Source: DATKDU01 sp035512595 (GTDB taxonomy: Bacteria; Planctomycetota; Planctomycetia; Pirellulales; Pirellulaceae). Taken from it: a stretch of 17,452 nt of DNA. The stretch is from the NCBI GenBank assembly GCA_035512595.1, contig DATKDU010000336.1, positions 1 through 17,452 of the forward strand, given 5' to 3'. A model generated the notes under the pieces. It made no database searches. It was not told the DNA's origin and saw nothing but the letters and a program-made list of their open reading frames with translations. The translations under genes and the position numbers were made by a program. Of this stretch, positions 14,619 to 17,452 are shown piece by piece; the stretch's first letter is position 1, and every line of letters begins with the position of its first letter.

Positions 14619-14646
14619 TAATCGACTCCATTCGAATCGCTGCGGA

Positions 14647-14692
14647 TTGCAAATTGTCAATTGCCAATTTGCAATTGTCAATTTGCCATTGC
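14647..14692. repeat. AT-rich short-period repeat of AATTGNCAATT type
   Basis: CAAATTGTCAATTGCCAATT and the following TGCAATTGTCAATTTGCC alternate near-palindromic AATTGTCAATT and AATTGCCAATT words. The stretch is sharply AT-rich in a GC-rich setting, in the gap between the HTH gene stop (14701) and the OmpA-like start (14618). Confidence 0.7.
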
Positions 14693-14700
14693 CTCCGCTG

Positions 14701-16035
14701 CTACTTCAGGCTGAACATGCCCAGGAACGCATCCATGATCCCGGAAGAGACCGGCGCGGAAGCGCCGTTCCAGCTCCACATGTTCATCATCACGTCCACC
14801 ATCAGCATGCCGCACAGGGCCAAGAGGCCCGCGGTCGCCATCAAGCCCAGAACGTTCCAGACCGAGTACGGGGCTTCGACTGGCGGGATGTAAACCGGCG
14901 CTCCGCCGTAGGCCGGCGCGAGGGTCGCTGCCATCGGCTGCTCCGGCATGGCGACCGCCGCGCCGAAGGCTTCCTCCCCCAGCATGGCCGGCTGCTCCTG
15001 CTTGAGCAGCGTGGCCGCGTTCTCGTCGAATGCCGCCGAGTCTTCCAGGGCGATGACTTGCGAGCCGCTGTCGGACTCGTCTTCCTGCAAATTGTCCGAC
15101 GGCGAGAGCATGAATTGATCGTCGGCCTTGAGCTGCGTCGCCTCGTCCTGATCGGCGGCTTCTTCCGACAGGGAAATCACCTCGTCGTCCTCGGGCAGCT
15201 CCAGCGACTCGATGGCCGAGCCGCTTCCCAGATCGAGCGGCTCCTCCTCCAGATTCAGGCCGCTGTCGCTCGGCTTGAGGTTGATGCCGCTGTCGCCAGC
15301 CCCGAGCGTGACGTCGCTCCCTTTCTTCTTGCCGCTTCCGGCAAGCTGCAAATCCTCGCCCAGGTCGAGCTCTTCGGAGCTTTCCAGATCAAGGTCATCG
15401 CTCACCTCCATGCCGTCGGCAGCCTTCGGCATGTCGCCGGTGCCGCTGCCGGTCTTGGCCGGCATATCGCCGGTGCCGCTGCCGGTCTTCCTGGGCATGT
15501 CGCCGGTGCCGCTGCCGCCGGCAATCTTCAGATCGCCGCCGAGGACGTCGGCCTTGTCGGGCGCTTTGAGGCGGCTGCCGGGTGCTTCGAGCAGCTTGTC
15601 GCTGCCGGCGGAGCCGACGTCGGAGAGTCCCTCGGCCAGCTTGAGGTCGCTGTCGGCAGGGCCGGCGGCCTTTTCCCCTTTGCCGATGATCGTGCTGCTG
15701 GTTCCTTCGGCGGAATGTCCCAGCTCCTGTTCGGTGACCAGCACGGAGTCGGAAGCCTTGTCGCCGGCCAGTCCCGTTTTGGACGACAGGCCGCTCTTGA
15801 TGATCTCGTCGAAGTCGTCGTCGTTTTCCAGGACGCCGGAGCCGAGTCCGGAGCCGGTGCCGGATTTGCCCCCCTTGTCGGCCATGACCCGCTCGACCTC
15901 TTCCATCTTGAACTTCCAGCTCGACCCGTCCCGGTAGCCGGAGATGTCGCCGTGGGAGCGCATCTCGACGAGCTCTTCGGGCGTGCAGCCCAGCATTTTT
16001 GCGGCTTCTTTCAGATCGACGAACTTGCCGGCCAT
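14701..16035 (-). CDS. Membrane-anchored excisionase-like HTH protein with long acidic low-complexity region
   Basis: This 444-residue protein starts at ATG 16035, with GGGAG six bases upstream. Residues 1-50 (FVDLKEAAKMLGCTPEELVEMRSHGDISGYRDGSSWKF) fit a MerR/excisionase-type winged-helix DNA-binding domain (HTH_17-like). Residues about 55-350 are acidic and low-complexity, rich in Gly, Ser, Asp and Leu, with near-repeats such as GSGTGDMP (three in tandem) and DSGLNLEEEPLDLGSGS. A single hydrophobic segment lies at about 391-420 (WNVLGLMATAGLLALCGMLMVDVMM) before a short end. DNA binding plus a C-terminal anchor suggests attachment of DNA or a regulator to the membrane, but no function is known to me. 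It follows the short protein at 16109-16450, probably in one transcript. Domain call likely; role unknown. Confidence 0.8.
   Translation of the reverse strand: MAGKFVDLKEAAKMLGCTPEELVEMRSHGDISGYRDGSSWKFKMEEVERVMADKGGKSGTGSGLGSGVLENDDDFDEIIKSGLSSKTGLAGDKASDSVLVTEQELGHSAEGTSSTIIGKGEKAAGPADSDLKLAEGLSDVGSAGSDKLLEAPGSRLKAPDKADVLGGDLKIAGGSGTGDMPRKTGSGTGDMPAKTGSGTGDMPKAADGMEVSDDLDLESSEELDLGEDLQLAGSGKKKGSDVTLGAGDSGINLKPSDSGLNLEEEPLDLGSGSAIESLELPEDDEVISLSEEAADQDEATQLKADDQFMLSPSDNLQEDESDSGSQVIALEDSAAFDENAATLLKQEQPAMLGEEAFGAAVAMPEQPMAATLAPAYGGAPVYIPPVEAPYSVWNVLGLMATAGLLALCGMLMVDVMMNMWSWNGASAPVSSGIMDAFLGMFSLK
15428..15517 (-). repeat. 33-bp tandem repeat, 2.7 copies, inside the HTH gene
   Basis: Units at 15428-15460, 15461-15493 and 15494-15517 (partial) share GTCGCCGGTGCCGCTGCCG with few changes. 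They encode an 11-residue repeat around GSGTGDMP. The period is a multiple of three, so copy-number change would keep the frame. Confidence 0.85.
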
Positions 16036-16108
16036 GAGGCGCTCCCTGTGACGGATCGAACTGCGATTCGCAGCTCGATCCGCGAGTTATTCGCCGGCGG
16101 GGCGCCGG

Positions 16109-16450
16109 CTATCGTTCTTGCGTGATCGCTCGTACTTCGCGCGGCGTCGGCGCACCGGCACTGTTAAAGTCCTCCATGAGCATGTCCCACTGCACGTTGC
16201 GGACGCTCTTGAGAGCGATGCCGCCGCTGGCCTTATCGACATGATAAACGGCCAACACGCGCTGCCGGGGATCCACCATCGTCACCTGCTGCCGGCCGTC
16301 CCCCAAGTCAAAGGACAAAGCGATCAGTTGATCGCTGGGAACCGCGCGATCCAGAGCCTGGCGACCAGCGCCCGGCTGCGGACCGCCCCACACGACGGCG
16401 GCAATGACGAGTCCTAAACCCAACGTCAGTCCGAAACCCGTGGCTCTCAT
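16109..16450 (-). CDS. Short conserved protein with N-terminal membrane anchor
   Basis: This 113-residue protein starts at ATG 16450 (AGG seven bases upstream). An upstream in-frame start at 16477 adds nine residues without a better site. Residues about 5-23 are hydrophobic (GFGLTLGLGLVIAAVVW), a signal or anchor. The rest reads as one small domain (DQLIALSFDLGDGRQQVTMV, RVLAVYHVDKASGGIALKSV, VQWDMLMEDFN). I recall closely similar uncharacterised planctomycete proteins next to the same HTH gene, but no function. The next gene, the HTH protein, starts 73 bases downstream on the same strand. Seen: anchor and compact domain. Inferred: co-transcription. Confidence 0.7.
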   Translation of the reverse strand: MRATGFGLTLGLGLVIAAVVWGGPQPGAGRQALDRAVPSDQLIALSFDLGDGRQQVTMVDPRQRVLAVYHVDKASGGIALKSVRNVQWDMLMEDFNSAGAPTPREVRAITQER

Positions 16451-16497
16451 ACCTGCACCTAAAGCGGGATGGGGCAACGGAGTTCGGCGCTACCCTG

Positions 16498-16525
16498 ATT
16501 TTAGAAGCCCGAAATGCCGTTGCAA
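16498..16525 (-). promoter_or_regulatory. Promoter of the short-protein/HTH operon
   Basis: On the minus strand TTGCAA (16525-16520), a 16-base spacer and TAAAAT (16503-16498; 5/6) precede a start near 16491, about 40 bases before ATG 16450. Confidence 0.5.
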
Positions 16526-16611
16526 GACTTTGCCTGACAATCCGTAAGGTCAATCGCAGAATTCCCAGCACCCCAGGCTCTCAGGAAGCCCCTTTTTTGG
16601 GGGAAATCTGC

Positions 16612-16645
16612 GGGGCGGGAGTGTATCGGGAGGGATAAGGGGGGG
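16612..16645 (+). other. G-rich tract with G-quadruplex potential
   Basis: The plus strand has successive G-runs: GGGG, GGG, GGG, GGG and a run of seven G. The part GGGAGGGATAAGGGGGGG (16628-16645) satisfies the usual four-tract, short-loop rule. It lies between two divergent promoters. Confidence 0.5.
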
Positions 16646-16778
16646 CAAGGCAGGTTGGCGGCGGGCTGGGAACATCGGGAATTCGGCGACCGCGCGGTCT
16701 TAGCCACCATCCGCAAACAGTGGCTGGCACACGATTTAGCACAAGTAAATCCCGAGTCTTACACAGCGGCGGTGCTTG

Positions 16779-16807
16779 TTGAACGCACCAGCCCACCATG
16801 GCACAAT
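16779..16807 (+). promoter_or_regulatory. Possible promoter of the Uma2 gene
   Basis: TTGAAC (16779-16784), a 17-base spacer and CACAAT (16802-16807), each 4/6 to consensus. The predicted start falls at about 16813-16815, on or next to the proposed ATG, with no ribosome site, so the transcript could be leaderless. Confidence 0.35.
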
Positions 16808-16814
16808 ACCGTAT

Positions 16815-17452
16815 ATGGACGAAGCCATTACCTCCGTGACGACACCGATGGGCAGTTCAGGCAGCATCCTTGGGCCCAGCGCCGACTCGTTTTCTTATCC
16901 GCCAATGCCCCTCGGCCGCCCGTCACAAACCGGTGAGCCGACGTGGGAGCTGGCCTCGCTCTTTCCCAATCAAGGTAGTTGGACCGAACTTGAGTACCTC
17001 GAACTCGACCGGCGTCACAAGCGGCTCTACGAGTTGGTGCATGGCAACCTGGAGATCCTGGCGATGCCGAGCCTGTCGCATCAAGAGATCGCGTTCTTTC
17101 TTGCGAAGCAGCTTGATGCGTATGTTCGGGAGCGAAAGATTGGGAAGGTGGTTATGGCACCGTGCCCCGTCAGGCTGGACGTCAAACACTACCGCGAACC
17201 GGACGTCTTCATCCGCACCGACCGCCCAATCCGCGACGGCCAGCCGGAAGGGGCCGACTTGGTGATGGAAGTTGTCAGCCCCGGCGAGCGCGAGCGAAAG
17301 CGCGATTTGGAAACGAAACCGGTGGTCTATGCCGAGGCTGGCATTCCCGAGTACTGGATCATCGATCCACTGGAGCAGCGAATCACCGTCCTGGCGCTGG
17401 AAGGAGCGGAGTTTCGCACAGCGGGGGTGTATGCACCCGGCGAGACGGCACG
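16815..17452 (+). CDS. Uma2-family (DUF820) putative nuclease, 3' end outside the window
   Basis: The frame is open from ATG 16815 to the window edge (212 residues seen). From about residue 42 (PTWELASLFPNQGSWTELEYLELD) it matches Uma2/DUF820 proteins, a restriction-endonuclease-like fold. Signatures are RLYELVHGNLEILAMPSLSHQ (71-90), REPDVFI with Asp130, and VMEVVSPGERERKRDLETK with Glu152 and Lys168, followed by YAEAGIPEYWIIDP. These give the PD-(D/E)xK-type acidic and lysine residues. The first 41 residues are Ser/Pro-rich and not family-like, so the true start may be a later ATG (16848 or 16905). No Shine-Dalgarno site is seen. The family is often multicopy in cyanobacteria and planctomycetes, and its biological role is unsettled. 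Truncation is due to the window, not a lesion. Confidence 0.85.
   Translation, partial: MDEAITSVTTPMGSSGSILGPSADSFSYPPMPLGRPSQTGEPTWELASLFPNQGSWTELEYLELDRRHKRLYELVHGNLEILAMPSLSHQEIAFFLAKQLDAYVRERKIGKVVMAPCPVRLDVKHYREPDVFIRTDRPIRDGQPEGADLVMEVVSPGERERKRDLETKPVVYAEAGIPEYWIIDPLEQRITVLALEGAEFRTAGVYAPGETA

Larger units (their letters stand above)
16451..16814. other. Divergent intergenic region (364 bp)
   Basis: This gap separates the minus-strand short protein from the plus-strand Uma2 gene. It holds a minus promoter (16498-16525), a G-rich run (16612-16645), CCCC-TTTTTT-GGGGG at 16589-16603, and a plus promoter at 16779-16807. A 93-codon frame at 16655-16936 has no family features or ribosome site and overlaps the Uma2 start, so I do not call it a gene. 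Confidence 0.5.

Noticed and set aside
15428..15517. CRISPR-like array
   Set aside because: The repeats are directly adjacent, in frame within a gene and have no spacers, so this is a coding tandem repeat.
14488..16125. 545-codon plus-strand frame opposite the HTH gene
   Set aside because: Shadow of the low-complexity repeats; no ribosome site or domain.
16589..16603. CCCC-TTTTTT-GGGGG as an intrinsic terminator
   Set aside because: The T-run is in the loop, the stem is only four pairs, and no gene ends nearby on either strand.

Overview
The window looks like part of a planctomycete chromosome (class Planctomycetia, probably order Pirellulales). Signs of this are a Tat-exported DUF1501 protein, a Tat-exported Gfo/Idh/MocA oxidoreductase, a giant fused ResB-CcsA cytochrome c maturation protein, a mini-RHS cassette followed by small 'REWLLVVV...WW' and 'FRLRTLFIVVT' membrane proteins, a Uma2-family nuclease, high G+C, and dispersed palindromic repeats in the gaps. 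The taxonomic call is inference from gene content; there is no rRNA or other marker.

Layout. 155-2589 (minus): a two-gene operon, DUF1501 then oxidoreductase, joined by a TAATG overlap. 2789-3589 (plus): a rhomboid protease diverging from it. 3590-4084: 495 bases without a convincing gene, holding several inverted repeats and, on the minus strand, a strong sigma70-type promoter followed by a boxA-like sequence that normally marks rRNA leaders, although no rRNA follows. 4085-4537 (minus): a small membrane protein gene interrupted by one in-frame TAG. 4707-6089 (minus): a class III aminotransferase most like AGXT2. 6151-6304: a 154-bp compound inverted repeat filling the gap before the next gene. 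6306-11617 (minus): the ResB-CcsA fusion and, just upstream, a lipoprotein with an internal duplication.

11791-13757 is an accessory cassette on the plus strand: a mini-RHS protein with its own promoter and a cysteine-rich C-terminal tip, then two short single-pass membrane proteins. An imperfect inverted pair of about 29 bp brackets it exactly. 13761-16450 (minus): an OmpA-like lipoprotein, an HTH protein with a long acidic low-complexity region and a C-terminal membrane anchor, and a short conserved membrane-anchored protein; the last two share a good promoter. At the right edge (16815 to the end, plus) is a Uma2-family protein cut by the window, possibly read from a leaderless mRNA.

How parts may work together: lipoprotein plus ResB-CcsA is probably an envelope/cytochrome c maturation unit. 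DUF1501 plus oxidoreductase is an exported pair of unknown substrate. The RHS cassette has the architecture of a mobile polymorphic tip with candidate partner or immunity genes. The most unusual stretches are the rRNA-type leader without rRNA (3590-4022), the bracketed RHS cassette, and the in-frame TAG in the membrane gene.
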